The notes beneath the pieces are model-generated. The model ran no database searches, was not told where the DNA came from, and was given only the letters and a program-made list of their open reading frames with translations. Positions 37,337 through 46,901 of a stretch of DNA of 64,000 nt are shown one piece after another; the first letter of the stretch is position 1, and each line of letters opens with the position of its first letter. Source of the DNA: Pseudoalteromonas sp. 3D05 (GTDB lineage Bacteria > Pseudomonadota > Gammaproteobacteria > Enterobacterales > Alteromonadaceae); contig NZ_PDUS01000007.1 of assembly GCF_002723455.1 (NCBI RefSeq), positions 518 through 64,517 on the forward strand, in the 5' to 3' direction. The position numbers and the translations under genes were made by a program.

Positions 37337-37364
37337 AACGCAAATTTAGGTTAAAGTTTGCGTT
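37337..37364 (+). other. hairpin in the leader of the gene at 37392
   Basis: AACGCAAA (37337-37344) and TTTGCGTT (37357-37364) form a perfect 8-bp stem with a 12-nt loop, 28 bp before the next start codon. It has no T-run, so it is not a terminator. Role unknown. Confidence 0.3.
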
Positions 37365-37391
37365 GTAATTAACGCGGGGTAAAACAATAGC

Positions 37392-37772
37392 ATGTCGGAA
37401 ATTCAATTTTTAAATGTAGATCTAGAGCTTGAGTCTAAACAAGATATTAGTGCACTAGTGGCAGACTTAAAAAAAATTGCCACAGTTTTACACTATGACA
37501 AAGATGAATATCGTCAATTAGCGCGTATTGAGGCGAATATTGAAGTGTCTACACCAGATAAAGCCATTAACCATATGTGTGAATTAATTGAATCCTGTTC
37601 ACGTAATGCATTAAAACAATGGCTAGCGTGTTCTCGGCGCACGTTTGATATAGGCTTTGAATCAGGCACTTCACCAAAATGTTTTAATCAAGCGCTGCAA
37701 GCAGATACGCTGCTGCGAATATCTGCTATTGGTGCAGGCGTTGAGATAACGATTTATCCGATGGAAAGTTAA
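37392..37772 (+). CDS. conserved hypothetical protein
   Basis: A 126-residue cytoplasmic protein with no signal peptide or membrane segment. The first half has ELESKQDISALVADLKKIATVLHYDKDEYRQLARIE and the second SRNALKQWLACSRRTFDIGFESG, suggesting an alpha/beta fold. I do not recognise a family with a known role. Its stop codon overlaps that of the convergent thioesterase in the tetranucleotide TTAA (37769-37772). Confidence 0.65.
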   Translation: MSEIQFLNVDLELESKQDISALVADLKKIATVLHYDKDEYRQLARIEANIEVSTPDKAINHMCELIESCSRNALKQWLACSRRTFDIGFESGTSPKCFNQALQADTLLRISAIGAGVEITIYPMES

Positions 37773-38212
37773 TTTTTACGCTCAACCACTGCTGCGGTCA
37801 TTCTTGATACGCAGCACAGCTCGCCTCGACTGTTTGTTATTTTAATTTCCCATACCGATGTCCGTTTGCCTATGTGTATAGGTTTTGCAACTGCTGTAAG
37901 CATGCCATTGCGCGATGCTTTTAAATGGTTGGCATTTATTTCTTGGCCAACACAGTAAAATTTTGTGAAATCTATAACAAAATTAGCAGCATAACTGGCA
38001 ACTGTTTCTGCAAGCACAACATTTGCTCCGCCATGAACCATTCCAATGGGATTGTGGTGTCCAGGTATTGCAGGCATAGTTGCCACTAAATAGTCGTCGC
38101 CAATCTCAGTGATTTCTATACCCATTGTTTTCATTAACGTGCCTTGGCCATTAATGCCTTCATCAAGTTGTTTACACTGCGCTAGAGTGATTGGGTGATA
38201 CCAAATAGCCAT
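37769..38212 (-). CDS. hotdog-fold acyl-CoA thioesterase, YdiI/MenI-like
   Basis: A 147-residue hotdog thioesterase. It resembles Escherichia coli YdiI/MenI: ITEIGDDYLVATMPA, NPIGMVHGGANVVLAETVASYAAN with the catalytic glutamate after the HGG, VGQEINANHLKASRNG, and GKRTSVWEIKITNSRGELCCVSRMT. MenI hydrolyses dihydroxynaphthoyl-CoA in menaquinone synthesis, but no menaquinone genes are near, so a general acyl-CoA thioesterase is equally possible. Stops overlap with the gene at 37392. Confidence 0.88.
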   Translation of the reverse strand: MAIWYHPITLAQCKQLDEGINGQGTLMKTMGIEITEIGDDYLVATMPAIPGHHNPIGMVHGGANVVLAETVASYAANFVIDFTKFYCVGQEINANHLKASRNGMLTAVAKPIHIGKRTSVWEIKITNSRGELCCVSRMTAAVVERKN

Positions 38213-38325
38213 GGAGTATCCTCAATTAAAAATTTAAAACCAGTCTACACTTTTGTACACTTTCCTACAGTTAAGATCATCTAAATAGCTAAAATATACC
38301 TAATGTTACATTTTAGGAACGCAAG

Positions 38326-39096
38326 ATGAAAAAAGGAATAATGCTGTTAATTAGCTGTTTATCGTTATCCAGCTATGCAGATATTAATCATCAGGTTGAT
38401 CTCGGGTTCACTGATTTAAGTGGCTTCGATAAAGCATTTTTAGGTGCGAGATACCGTTATTTTAGTGATGACTTAACCGCCTTATCTGGTCCTCAAGAGC
38501 TAAAAAGTCACTTGCACCGAGTGAACAATATTGCGTTAGGTGGCTTTGCGAATGACAACCTTTATTATATTACCAGTGATGCGACTTATTATTGGCAACA
38601 TGGCTTAATTTTAGCGGCTGGCTTGCGGCATGTTGATGATGATGGCGGCCATTGGCAATCAGACAGCTCTTTAGTGACGGCCTCAATTGGAAACCAGGTA
38701 AATGATCAACTACAAATAGGCTTAACTGCTTTTTACAACTATTTTCAAGGGAGAGGCTATTATTTAAAAGACAATGTAACGTCGGTTGAATGGAGTTATG
38801 CGCCGTATGTGCGTTGGACCAGCTTAACGAATAATAAAGGCTGGGATCTACAAGCTAAGCAGTTAGTTGAGCGCTATCGGTATGTTCAAGGGCGGGTAGC
38901 GTATTATATAAATCAAGATTGGTCTGTTGCTTTGGTCGCTAATGTTCGTGACCATGGCAATAATACGGATAACTATGAGTTGCAAACACAGTACTGGTTT
39001 AATGAGCATATAGCGTTAAAGTTTGGTTTAGGCGCATCTTTTAAATCTGATGATGGTTTAAATAGCGCCACTTTATTGTTAAGTACTAGATGGTAA
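38326..39096 (+). CDS. putative outer-membrane beta-barrel protein
   Basis: A 256-residue exported protein. A signal peptide of ~17 residues ends SSYA-DI. The mature part alternates amphipathic strands with aromatic girdles (LGARYRYFSD, LTAFYNYFQG, YELQTQYWF, TLLLSTRW) and ends in tryptophan, as outer-membrane barrels often do. Size suits 10-12 strands. No named family. It stands alone upstream of lexA, with a start 15-20 bp behind AGGAAC. Confidence 0.65.
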   Translation: MKKGIMLLISCLSLSSYADINHQVDLGFTDLSGFDKAFLGARYRYFSDDLTALSGPQELKSHLHRVNNIALGGFANDNLYYITSDATYYWQHGLILAAGLRHVDDDGGHWQSDSSLVTASIGNQVNDQLQIGLTAFYNYFQGRGYYLKDNVTSVEWSYAPYVRWTSLTNNKGWDLQAKQLVERYRYVQGRVAYYINQDWSVALVANVRDHGNNTDNYELQTQYWFNEHIALKFGLGASFKSDDGLNSATLLLSTRW

Positions 39097-39145
39097 AAAA
39101 GAAGGGCTAAAGGTAACTAATTTAAAATTTGCGATTTTCAAATAA

Positions 39146-39161
39146 CTGTATATACTCACAG
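39146..39161 (+). promoter_or_regulatory. LexA (SOS) box 1
   Basis: CTGTATATACTCACAG fits the SOS consensus CTGT-N8-ACAG exactly and lies 30 bp upstream of the lexA start. Confidence 0.9.
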
Positions 39162-39170
39162 TTAAATGTA

Positions 39171-39186
39171 CTGTATGGAAAACCAG
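39171..39186 (+). promoter_or_regulatory. LexA (SOS) box 2
   Basis: CTGTATGGAAAACCAG fits CTGT-N8-ACAG with one mismatch. Two boxes 25 bp apart before lexA are also the Escherichia coli arrangement and indicate autoregulation. Confidence 0.8.
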
Positions 39187-39190
39187 TTGT

Positions 39191-39808
39191 ATGCGCCCAT
39201 TAACGAATCGTCAAGCTCAAATTCTTGAATTAATCAAAGTGTTTATCAAAGATACTGGTATGCCGCCTACGCGTGCTGAAATTGCGCAAACTTTAGGTTT
39301 CAAAAGCGCAAACGCTGCTGAAGAGCATTTAAAAGCACTGGCTAAAAAAGGTGTTATTAAAATGAAGCCAGGTGCAAGCCGTGGTATTCAGCTGGTAGAA
39401 GAGGATGAACCCGAGCAACTTGGATTACCACTCATTGGCCGAGTCGCAGCTGGTGAACCAATACTTGCACAACAGCATGTTGAAAGCCATTGTCAGATTG
39501 ACCCTTTAATGTTCAAGCCAGCCGCTGATTTTTTATTGCGTGTACAAGGTATGAGTATGAAAGACATTGGTATTATGGATGGTGATTTGCTTGCTGTACA
39601 TAAAACGCAAGTGGCTGAAAACGGCCAAGTAGTTGTTGCGCGTGTTGATGAAGACGTGACTGTAAAACGGCTCGAAAAAGCCGGACGTAAAGTTTTATTG
39701 CACGCCGAGAACGAAGAGTTCTCTGCGATTGAGGTCGATCTTGAACATGAATCATTTAATATTGAAGGGCTGGCAGTTGGCGTGATTCGTAACGCTGATT
39801 GGATGTAA
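39191..39808 (+). CDS. lexA: SOS repressor LexA
   Basis: A 205-residue repressor-protease. The N-terminal winged helix-turn-helix ([47 protein letters not shown]) binds SOS boxes; the self-cleavage site is in GRVAAGEPI (Ala-Gly ~84-85), the catalytic serine in [12 protein letters not shown] (~119) and the lysine in [14 protein letters not shown] (~156). RecA-nucleoprotein triggers cleavage. Two SOS boxes lie upstream; a terminator follows at 39890. Confidence 0.97.
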   Translation: MRPLTNRQAQILELIKVFIKDTGMPPTRAEIAQTLGFKSANAAEEHLKALAKKGVIKMKPGASRGIQLVEEDEPEQLGLPLIGRVAAGEPILAQQHVESHCQIDPLMFKPAADFLLRVQGMSMKDIGIMDGDLLAVHKTQVAENGQVVVARVDEDVTVKRLEKAGRKVLLHAENEEFSAIEVDLEHESFNIEGLAVGVIRNADWM

Positions 39809-39889
39809 GAGCTGTTTTTACTACTCAAGCCAATGATAAACATTACGCTTGCCTAGATAGTTACTGCCTTATTAAGTTTTATGCTCAAT

Positions 39890-39914
39890 GCACCAAATAA
39901 GTGAAATTTGGTGC
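39890..39914 (+). terminator. terminator after lexA
   Basis: GCACCAAAT and ATTTGGTGC make a 9-bp perfect stem with a 7-nt loop, followed by TTTTATTTTTTT. Confidence 0.85.
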
Positions 39915-39919
39915 TTTTA

Positions 39920-40276
39920 TTTTTTTAACAACTTTAGCTACTGTATCTTACACTTCTATGTAGTGTCTTATCCCTTATCATAGCTCGTTATCCGCTAGTT
40001 TTAAGCCCTTACACTATTTCCCAAAAACAAAATAACGCCCTGATTTAACATTGTTATTTTTGCACCAAAATAGAATTTTATTTACCTTAAAACTTGCTAA
40101 TTGTTTATTTTTTAACTAATTGGTTAATACGCTGTGTTAATTAGTGATCTTTTTGCCCTATGGCGTCAAAAGACATAAATAGCATCAGTAACAATAAAAA
40201 ATAACGAATTGGCGCGAATAAAGCAGTGCCGCCTCTTCGCTTTGCGTCTTGCAATAGCATCAAAAGGAGCTGTCAC
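39920..40276. other. intergenic region before the cytochrome oxidase operon
   Basis: About 350 bp, AT-rich, with no open frame or RNA gene that I can support. It must hold the promoter of the cox operon. Only the AGGAG before coxB (40264-40269) stands out. Confidence 0.5.
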
Positions 40277-41422
40277 ATGGGTAAATTGAGCTCTACCTTG
40301 TGGCTTATATTACTAATGCTTCCGCAGCAATTATTGGCAAACAGCCAATTTAATATGCGCGAAGGTGTAACCGATATAAGTAATAATGTTTATCAACTGC
40401 ACATGACAATTTTTATAATATGTTGTGTGATTGGGGTGATTGTATTTGCCGTTATGTTTTGGGCATTAATACATCATCGTAAATCGAAAGGGGCGGTACC
40501 TGCCCAATTTCATGAAAGTACAAAAGTCGAAATACTTTGGACGGCAATTCCCTTTGTCATTCTTATAGCCATGGCAGTACCAGCCACTAAAACTTTAATC
40601 GCAATGGAGGATGCCAGCAAAGCTGACATCACTATCAAAGTGACGGGGTCGCAGTGGAAATGGCATTATGAATACATGGGAGAGGATGTTGATTTTTATT
40701 CTATTCTTTCAACACCAAGTGACCAAATTGCAAATCAAGCTGAAAAAACGGATACCTATCTACTTGAGGTTGATAAACCTTTAGTGCTACCAATTAACAA
40801 AAAAATTCGTTTTTTAATGACCTCTGATGACGTTATTCATTCATGGTGGGTGCCTGACTTTGCTGTTAAGAAGGATGCTAATCCAGGCTTTATCAATGAG
40901 ACATGGACCCGAATTAATGAAGAGGGTATTTACCGAGGTCAGTGCGCTGAACTTTGCGGCAAGGACCACGGTTTTATGCCCGTCGTAGTAGAGGCCAAGT
41001 CTGAGGCAGACTTTGATGTTTGGTTAGCCAACGCTAAGCAAGCTAAGCAACAAGCCGCAGCTGCTGATGCTGCACTATTAGACCAAACCCTACCAAAAGA
41101 AGAACTTATGGTACTTGGTGAGCAAGTATACATGGCCAGTTGTGCTGCCTGCCATCAACCCACAGGCATGGGGTTACCAGGTGTTTTCCCTGCTCTGAAA
41201 GGAAGCCCTATCGTATTGGGAGATATTAAAGATCACATCGATATTGTTGTACATGGTAGCCCAGGTACAGCCATGCAGGCGTTTGTAAAACAACTATCAA
41301 TTAAACAGCTTGCCGCTGTTATTACCTATAAACGTAACGCATGGGGTAACAATACAGGTGAAGTAGTTCAGCCAAGTGATATTCAGGCATGGATTGATGA
41401 AACTGCGGAGGCTAAGCCATGA
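40277..41422 (+). CDS. coxB: cytochrome c oxidase subunit II with fused cytochrome c domain
   Basis: A 381-residue subunit II of a caa3-type oxidase. A signal peptide and two transmembrane helices (about residues 35-65 and 85-105) come first. The CuA domain has the ligand motif [14 protein letters not shown], with HSWWVPDF providing the earlier histidine. The C-terminal domain is a cytochrome c with CAACH (~293) and a distal methionine. The fused haem c allows direct electron transfer from soluble cytochrome. ATG 40277 has AAGGAG upstream. Overlaps coxA by 4 bp. Confidence 0.96.
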   Translation: MGKLSSTLWLILLMLPQQLLANSQFNMREGVTDISNNVYQLHMTIFIICCVIGVIVFAVMFWALIHHRKSKGAVPAQFHESTKVEILWTAIPFVILIAMAVPATKTLIAMEDASKADITIKVTGSQWKWHYEYMGEDVDFYSILSTPSDQIANQAEKTDTYLLEVDKPLVLPINKKIRFLMTSDDVIHSWWVPDFAVKKDANPGFINETWTRINEEGIYRGQCAELCGKDHGFMPVVVEAKSEADFDVWLANAKQAKQQAAAADAALLDQTLPKEELMVLGEQVYMASCAACHQPTGMGLPGVFPALKGSPIVLGDIKDHIDIVVHGSPGTAMQAFVKQLSIKQLAAVITYKRNAWGNNTGEVVQPSDIQAWIDETAEAKP

Positions 41423-43020
41423 GTAGCATAACAGACGAGCATAACAACGACGCTGCGCATCACGATGCAGGACATCATCAGCCTGCAAAGGGCTTTAAAC
41501 GTTGGTTGTTTACAACTAATCATAAAGACATTGGTAGTTTATATTTAATATTTTCACTCACCATGTTTTTAATTGGTGGTGCGATGGCCATGGTGATCCG
41601 CGCTGAATTATTTCAGCCTGGTTTACAGTTAGTCGACCCTCATTTTTTTAATCAAATGACCACAGTTCACGGTTTAATTATGGTGTTTGGTGCAGTAATG
41701 CCTGCATTTACTGGATTGGCAAACTGGATGGTGCCATTAATGATTGGCGCGCCGGACATGGCCCTACCTAGAATGAATAACTGGAGCTTTTGGATTTTAC
41801 CTTTCGCGTTTTTGATTTTGTTAGCATCGTTGTTTATGCCAGGCGGTGGCCCTGCATTTGGGTGGACATTCTATGCGCCGCTTTCAACAACGTATAGCAA
41901 TGATAATACCGCTCTATTTGTGTTTGCGGTGCATATAATGGGCATTAGCTCCATTATGGGTGCCATCAACGTGGTTGTCACTATCGTTAATATGCGCGCA
42001 CCTGGCATGACGTGGATGAAGCTTCCGTTATTTGTTTGGACGTGGTTGATCACAGCGTTTTTATTGATTGCAGTAATGCCTGTGTTAGCCGGTGCGGTCA
42101 CCATGGTGTTAACGGATAAATACTTCGCAACCAGCTTTTTTGATGCTGCTGGAGGGGGAGACCCGGTTATGTTCCAGCATATTTTCTGGTTCTTCGGCCA
42201 TCCTGAAGTGTATATCATGATACTCCCTGCATTTGGCATTATTTCGACGATAGTTCCAACCTTTTCCCGTAAAAAACTCTTTGGCTACGCCTCTATGGTG
42301 TATGCAACTTCTTCGATTGCGCTGTTAAGCTTTATCGTTTGGGCACATCACATGTTTACCACAGGGATGCCCGTTGCAGCAGAGCTATTCTTTATGTATG
42401 CAACGATGTTGATATCGGTGCCTACTGGGGTAAAAGTGTTTAACTGGGTAGCCACTATGTGGCGAGGATCGATTAGTTTTGAAGTGCCCATGTTGTTCAG
42501 TATTGCGTTTATTGTACTGTTCACTCTAGGTGGCTTCTCAGGCTTGATGTTAGCTATTACACCTGCTGATTTTCAATATCACGACACGTATTTTGTGGTG
42601 GCACATTTTCATTATGTGTTAGTGACCGGAGCCGTATTCTCGATAATGGCGGGGGCATACTATTGGCTGCCAAAGTGGACGGGTAATATGTTTAATATCA
42701 CCTTGGCAAAGTGGCACTTTTGGCTATCTTTGGTGAGTGTAAACGTGTTGTTCTTCCCAATGCATTTTGTGGGACTGGCTGGTATGCCAAGACGGATCCC
42801 AGATTACGCGCTGCAATTTGCTGACTTTAACGCGATTATTAGTATTGGCGGCTTTGCCTTTGGCTTGTCACAGTTATTGTTTGTTGTTGTGGTTTATAAG
42901 TGTGCAAAAGGCGGTGACAAAGTGCCAGCAAAAGTGTGGGATGGCGCAGAGGGGTTAGAGTGGGAAGTCCCATCACCAGCGCCATATCATACCTTTGATA
43001 CGCCACCGGAGATTAAATAA
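41419..43020 (+). CDS. coxA: cytochrome c oxidase subunit I
   Basis: A 533-residue catalytic subunit with about twelve membrane helices. Ligands for haem a, haem a3 and CuB are in [28 protein letters not shown] (the His-Pro-Glu-Val-Tyr motif with the crosslinked tyrosine), WAHHMFTTG and [12 protein letters not shown]. It reduces O2 and pumps protons. Short overlaps join it to coxB and to ctaG, so it is one operon. Confidence 0.98.
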   Translation: MSSITDEHNNDAAHHDAGHHQPAKGFKRWLFTTNHKDIGSLYLIFSLTMFLIGGAMAMVIRAELFQPGLQLVDPHFFNQMTTVHGLIMVFGAVMPAFTGLANWMVPLMIGAPDMALPRMNNWSFWILPFAFLILLASLFMPGGGPAFGWTFYAPLSTTYSNDNTALFVFAVHIMGISSIMGAINVVVTIVNMRAPGMTWMKLPLFVWTWLITAFLLIAVMPVLAGAVTMVLTDKYFATSFFDAAGGGDPVMFQHIFWFFGHPEVYIMILPAFGIISTIVPTFSRKKLFGYASMVYATSSIALLSFIVWAHHMFTTGMPVAAELFFMYATMLISVPTGVKVFNWVATMWRGSISFEVPMLFSIAFIVLFTLGGFSGLMLAITPADFQYHDTYFVVAHFHYVLVTGAVFSIMAGAYYWLPKWTGNMFNITLAKWHFWLSLVSVNVLFFPMHFVGLAGMPRRIPDYALQFADFNAIISIGGFAFGLSQLLFVVVVYKCAKGGDKVPAKVWDGAEGLEWEVPSPAPYHTFDTPPEIK

Positions 43021-43562
43021 TGACGCATGCACCTTTGCTTAAACGACTGGTATTAATATGCATAGGCATGTTTGCTTTCGCTTTTGCTTTGGTGCCTTTA
43101 TATGATGTTTTTTGCGATATCACAGGCTTAAATGGTAAGCCCTCTCTAGAGCAAGCACAGCAAAGTAAAACCATTACTGATAACCGCGAAGTTGATGTGA
43201 GCTTTACAACACATGCTCAAAGTGGCGCGCCGTTTGAAGTGAAATCACATGAATACAGTGTGGTGGTAAAACCTGGTGCAATGCGAGAAGTATTATTTAA
43301 GGCAAAAAACCTCAGTAACCAAGACAAAGTTATGCAAGCAGTTCCCTCCGTGTCACCAGGTAAAGCAGCTAAGTACCTACATAAAATGGCGTGTTTTTGT
43401 TTTGACCAACAGCCGCTAAAAGCGGGAGAAGAGGTTGAGTTTAAACTCCTTTTTTATGTCGATGCTGAGCTCCCAAGTGATGTTGAAGAGCTAACTTTAT
43501 CATACACCGTGTTTGATATTAGTAGTCAATTTTTGGCTAGTAATAAGGAGCAAGTAAGATGA
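43020..43562 (+). CDS. ctaG: cytochrome c oxidase assembly protein CtaG (Cox11)
   Basis: A 180-residue Cox11-type copper chaperone for CuB. One N-terminal transmembrane anchor is followed by a periplasmic Ig-like domain; the copper-binding CFCFDQQPL is intact (~122). VPLYDVFCDITGLNGK near residue 24 is the family start. Overlaps coxA by one base and coxC by four. Confidence 0.95.
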   Translation: MTHAPLLKRLVLICIGMFAFAFALVPLYDVFCDITGLNGKPSLEQAQQSKTITDNREVDVSFTTHAQSGAPFEVKSHEYSVVVKPGAMREVLFKAKNLSNQDKVMQAVPSVSPGKAAKYLHKMACFCFDQQPLKAGEEVEFKLLFYVDAELPSDVEELTLSYTVFDISSQFLASNKEQVR

Positions 43563-44434
43563 ATCAAAACTACGAAAAATATTATGTGCCTGATCAAAGC
43601 CCTTGGCCAATTGTGGGTGCTGTCGCGATGTTCTTGATCGCTGTAGGTGCTGCGCTAACGGTCATGCAAGCGAGCGAAGAGGGCGGTAATGGACATTACA
43701 TATTGTACGGTGGCATTGCTATTTTACTCTATATGTTATTCAGCTGGTTTAAAAATGTGATTGAAGAATCGCATCAAGGTTTGTATTCAGCCCAGATGGA
43801 TCGATCATTTCGTCAAGGGATGAGTTGGTTTATTTTCTCTGAAGTAATGTTTTTCATGGCTTTCTTTGGTGCATTATTTTATGCCCGAATGATATCTGTT
43901 CCTTGGTTAGGGGGCGCAGGTAACAATGCGATGACTAATGAGGTGCTATGGCCAACGTTTGAAGCTGTATGGCCATTAGTGACTACCCCGGCAGGAGATA
44001 CAACACAAGCAATGGGGTGGCTTGGGCTACCTTTAATAAACACAGTAATATTGCTTATCTCATCTGTGACGCTGCATTTTGCCCATGTGGCAATGGAAAA
44101 CAATAAACGAGGCCCGTTAAAAGTCTTTTTAGGCGCCACTATTTTATTAGGGGTTGTATTTTTAGGCTTACAGGTTGAAGAGTATATTCATGCTTATCAA
44201 GATCTAGGATTAACCTTAGACTCAGGTGTTTATGGCAATACGTTCTTCTTGCTAACAGGGTTTCATGGCATGCATGTGACTTTGGGTACAATTATTTTAT
44301 TAGTTGTATTCTTTAGAATTTTAAAAGGCCATTTTAGTCCCAAAAAGCATTTTGCTTTTCAAGCTGCTGCTTGGTACTGGCATTTTGTTGATGTGGTTTG
44401 GTTGTGTTTATTTGTGTTTGTATATGTGCTGTAG
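43559..44434 (+). CDS. coxC: cytochrome c oxidase subunit III
   Basis: A 291-residue subunit III with about seven membrane helices. Starts YYVPDQSPWPIVGAVAMFL; EESHQGLYSAQMDRSFRQGMSWFIFSEVMFFMAFF (~75-110), LTGFHGMHVTLG and WYWHFVDVVWLCLF are highly conserved family segments. It stabilises subunit I. Its last 101 bp are covered on the other strand by the end of the DUF2909 gene. Confidence 0.97.
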   Translation: MNQNYEKYYVPDQSPWPIVGAVAMFLIAVGAALTVMQASEEGGNGHYILYGGIAILLYMLFSWFKNVIEESHQGLYSAQMDRSFRQGMSWFIFSEVMFFMAFFGALFYARMISVPWLGGAGNNAMTNEVLWPTFEAVWPLVTTPAGDTTQAMGWLGLPLINTVILLISSVTLHFAHVAMENNKRGPLKVFLGATILLGVVFLGLQVEEYIHAYQDLGLTLDSGVYGNTFFLLTGFHGMHVTLGTIILLVVFFRILKGHFSPKKHFAFQAAAWYWHFVDVVWLCLFVFVYVL

Positions 44435-44636
44435 GGTTTGCATTTGGGTTGATAAAGCCAAGTTTGAACGCGGCAATAACAACAACAAGTACAACAACTG
44501 AAAATAACACGCGACGGCCTAAATAATGAGACATAGGCCGTCCTTTATCACGACCAGAAACCATAATAAATAGCGCACGAAATAAGTTAAAAAGTATAAA
44601 CAATAACAACAGTACAATAATAATTTTTATAATCAC
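44334..44636 (-). CDS. DUF2909 twin-transmembrane protein
   Basis: A 100-residue membrane protein with two hydrophobic helices (residues ~2-22 and ~42-62), joined by SGRDKGRPMSHYLGRR, the pattern of DUF2909 (small oxidase-neighbourhood) proteins. Such genes commonly lie between coxC and surf1 on the opposite strand in gammaproteobacteria. The GTG at 44636 has AGGTGA at suitable distance; other starts are worse. The conserved part ends about residue 70, and the remaining ~30 residues are read antisense through the coxC 3' end. Function unknown. Confidence 0.75.
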   Translation of the reverse strand: MIIKIIIVLLLLFILFNLFRALFIMVSGRDKGRPMSHYLGRRVLFSVVVLVVVIAAFKLGFINPNANPTAHIQTQINTTKPHQQNASTKQQLEKQNAFWD

Positions 44637-44649
44637 TGGGTTCACCTTT

Positions 44650-45390
44650 ATGCAGTTAGTTTTATGGCGTAAACAAAAGCTTAGCTCAATTTTCATCGTT
44701 TGCGTGGTGTTAGTTGTGGTATTCGTTTGTTTGCGTTTGAGTTATTGGCAAATACAGCGTGCACAGGCAAAGTCGTTGCAACTTGCACATATTGATAGTG
44801 TGCAAGACCAAGGGGTTATGCAATGGTCTAACGTGCAAGCATTACCAGCTACCTGGAATAAAACTGGCATCAAAGTCACTCTTACAGGTCAAGTCGCAAG
44901 TCAGTATTATTGGTTGTTGGATAATCAAATACACCAAGGACAAGTGGGCTACGATGTGCTTACTTTATTTACACCCATAGACAGTAAAACCCCCATTGTC
45001 GTTAATTTGGGGTGGATAAAAGCGCCACTTACACGTCAACAGCTCCCATCCGTTAATCTGCCAAAGCAACCTATTGAAATGACAGTGCAATTAAAGCAAG
45101 GAAAACTATCAGGTTTTACTTTAGAAAATAGTGATGCAGTCCAGTCAGATGGTTGGCCTAAGCGAATTCAAAATATTGATTTAGACATTTTTTCTAAACA
45201 AACAGGAACGTTGATGGCTGATTTTATTGGTTATCGGCAAGGCGCAGGCGATGAGCTAGGTATACCGCATTACCAAGCTGTTGTAATGAGCCCGCAAAAA
45301 CATTATGGCTATGCAGTGCAGTGGCTATTAATTGGTTTAGCATGCGTTGGGGTTGCTGTATTTGCAAGCAAAAAGAAGGATTTAAAATGA
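44650..45390 (+). CDS. SURF1 family cytochrome oxidase assembly protein
   Basis: A 246-residue membrane protein, with a transmembrane helix near each end and a periplasmic domain between. LRLSYWQIQRAQAKSLQL after the first helix, WLLDNQIHQGQVGYDVLTLF, VVNLGWIKAP and HYGYAVQWLLIG before the last helix are SURF1 landmarks. SURF1 helps insert haem a into subunit I. The product ends with ATGA overlapping the next gene. The gene is divergent, over 13 bp, from the DUF2909 gene. Confidence 0.92.
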   Translation: MQLVLWRKQKLSSIFIVCVVLVVVFVCLRLSYWQIQRAQAKSLQLAHIDSVQDQGVMQWSNVQALPATWNKTGIKVTLTGQVASQYYWLLDNQIHQGQVGYDVLTLFTPIDSKTPIVVNLGWIKAPLTRQQLPSVNLPKQPIEMTVQLKQGKLSGFTLENSDAVQSDGWPKRIQNIDLDIFSKQTGTLMADFIGYRQGAGDELGIPHYQAVVMSPQKHYGYAVQWLLIGLACVGVAVFASKKKDLK

Positions 45391-45881
45391 AAAACAAACC
45401 GATGGTTATTTTTGTTGGATGCTGTTTAGTGCCTTTGATAATGGCCTACCTGGCACTCAAGTTTGAGTGGATCTCACCCGCTATAAGTAACAATGGTGAA
45501 TTTTTAACAACAGAGATCAAACTCAGGCAGTGGCGAGAAACAGAACACAAACAATGGACAATTGCACTTAATCACCCACAGCAATGCTCGCAAGCGTGTG
45601 CTGAGCAATTAAGTGCACTGGATAATTTATATGTCGCACTGGGTAAAAACCAGGGCAAAGTAGACATGGTGATTTTAGGAGAACCAAAAGACACCGCAAC
45701 ACCATGGCGGCAATTAGCAGAAACAGATCAGCTTGAGCCTGCAAGTTTATATCTAATTGATCACATGGGGTTAGTTGTTTTGCATTACCCATATAAGCAA
45801 GAACCACAACAAAACCGCTTAACACAAAAGGGGCTATTAAAAGACTTAAAGAAGTTACTCAATTATTCGCGCTCAAGCTAA
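45387..45881 (+). CDS. oxidase-operon membrane protein of unknown function
   Basis: A 164-residue protein with one N-terminal transmembrane helix (about residues 6-23) and a periplasmic part. The segment KQWTIALNHPQQCSQACAEQLSALDNLYVALGKNQGKVDMVIL has a thioredoxin-fold look with two cysteines spaced CxxxC, and ASLYLIDHMGLVVLHYP matches the following strands in Sco-like proteins. Genes like this are common between surf1 and ctaA. Likely an assembly helper; not proven. Overlaps surf1 by 4 bp. Confidence 0.8.
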   Translation: MKNKPMVIFVGCCLVPLIMAYLALKFEWISPAISNNGEFLTTEIKLRQWRETEHKQWTIALNHPQQCSQACAEQLSALDNLYVALGKNQGKVDMVILGEPKDTATPWRQLAETDQLEPASLYLIDHMGLVVLHYPYKQEPQQNRLTQKGLLKDLKKLLNYSRSS

Positions 45882-45899
45882 TGCCATTAAAAGGGGCTG

Positions 45900-46892
45900 A
45901 TGATGTATAAAAATTATAAAAACTTAGTAGTAGCAACCTTCTTTTTATCTATTGTGGTTGTCGGATTAGGCGCATATACGCGCTTAAGTGATGCAGGGTT
46001 GGGTTGCCCTGACTGGCCAGGTTGTTATGGCTTTTTGACAGTACCAAAACATGAAGCAGATTTAGCACATGTTGAACAAACTTACCCAGATATGATGTTT
46101 GAAACCGCAAAAGCATGGAAAGAAATGATCCATCGCTATTTTGCTGGCAGCCTAGGGGTATTGATTTTAGCGCTATTTATTTTCGCGTTCATTCAACGTA
46201 AGCACTCAAAATCCCCCGTTAAATTACCCTTTTTTTTATTAGTGTTAGTTATATTTCAAGCAGCGTTAGGCATGTGGACTGTAACAATGAATCTGCAGCC
46301 CCTTATTGTAATGGGCCACTTATTGGGCGGCTTTAGTATTTTGTCATTAGTCGCTTTGTTGTATTTAAGGCTAACCGCTAAACCTATAGCAGGAGGAGAT
46401 GCGCCTGCACGACGTCATTTTAACTTGAGCCTAGTCGCATTGGTTGTATTGGTTATTCAAATTGCATTAGGGGGGTGGCTGGCGGCAAATTATGCTGCAC
46501 CACATTGCAACGGGTTACCACTGTGTAGTTATGGGCAACCCTTTTCTCTAAGTAGTGTGTTTCAACTTCCGTTAGAACACAGTACGTATGAATATGGCGT
46601 GCTGTCACAGCAAGCAAGAATGTCGATTCACTTATTGCACCGAATTTGGGCTTTAGTGACGTGTGTTGTGCTTGCGCTCGTAATGTGGCGAATTTATAGC
46701 CATGCCTTATCAGCAAAAATTAAACATTGCACGATCACTGTATTGGTTGCGTTAGTGTGTCAAATAAGTTTAGGGCTGGCTGTTGTGCATTGGCATTTTC
46801 CATTAGGGGTAGCGCTGGCACATAATTTAATGGCTGCCATACTATTAATAACGCTTATTCGTTTATGTTTCTATTTAAAAGCACGTAGCTAG
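45900..46892 (+). CDS. ctaA: heme A synthase
   Basis: A 330-residue membrane enzyme with eight helices that oxidises haem O to haem A. VVVGLGAYTRLSDAGLGCPDWPGCYGF near the N-terminus, EMIHRYFAGSLG, the second-repeat LGGWLAANYAAPHCNGLPLC and HLLHRIWAL contain the conserved histidines and cysteine pairs. Start ATG 45900 follows AAGGGG. Precedes ctaB by 9 bp. Confidence 0.95.
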   Translation: MMYKNYKNLVVATFFLSIVVVGLGAYTRLSDAGLGCPDWPGCYGFLTVPKHEADLAHVEQTYPDMMFETAKAWKEMIHRYFAGSLGVLILALFIFAFIQRKHSKSPVKLPFFLLVLVIFQAALGMWTVTMNLQPLIVMGHLLGGFSILSLVALLYLRLTAKPIAGGDAPARRHFNLSLVALVVLVIQIALGGWLAANYAAPHCNGLPLCSYGQPFSLSSVFQLPLEHSTYEYGVLSQQARMSIHLLHRIWALVTCVVLALVMWRIYSHALSAKIKHCTITVLVALVCQISLGLAVVHWHFPLGVALAHNLMAAILLITLIRLCFYLKARS

Positions 46893-46901
46893 GAGGCTGT
46901 T

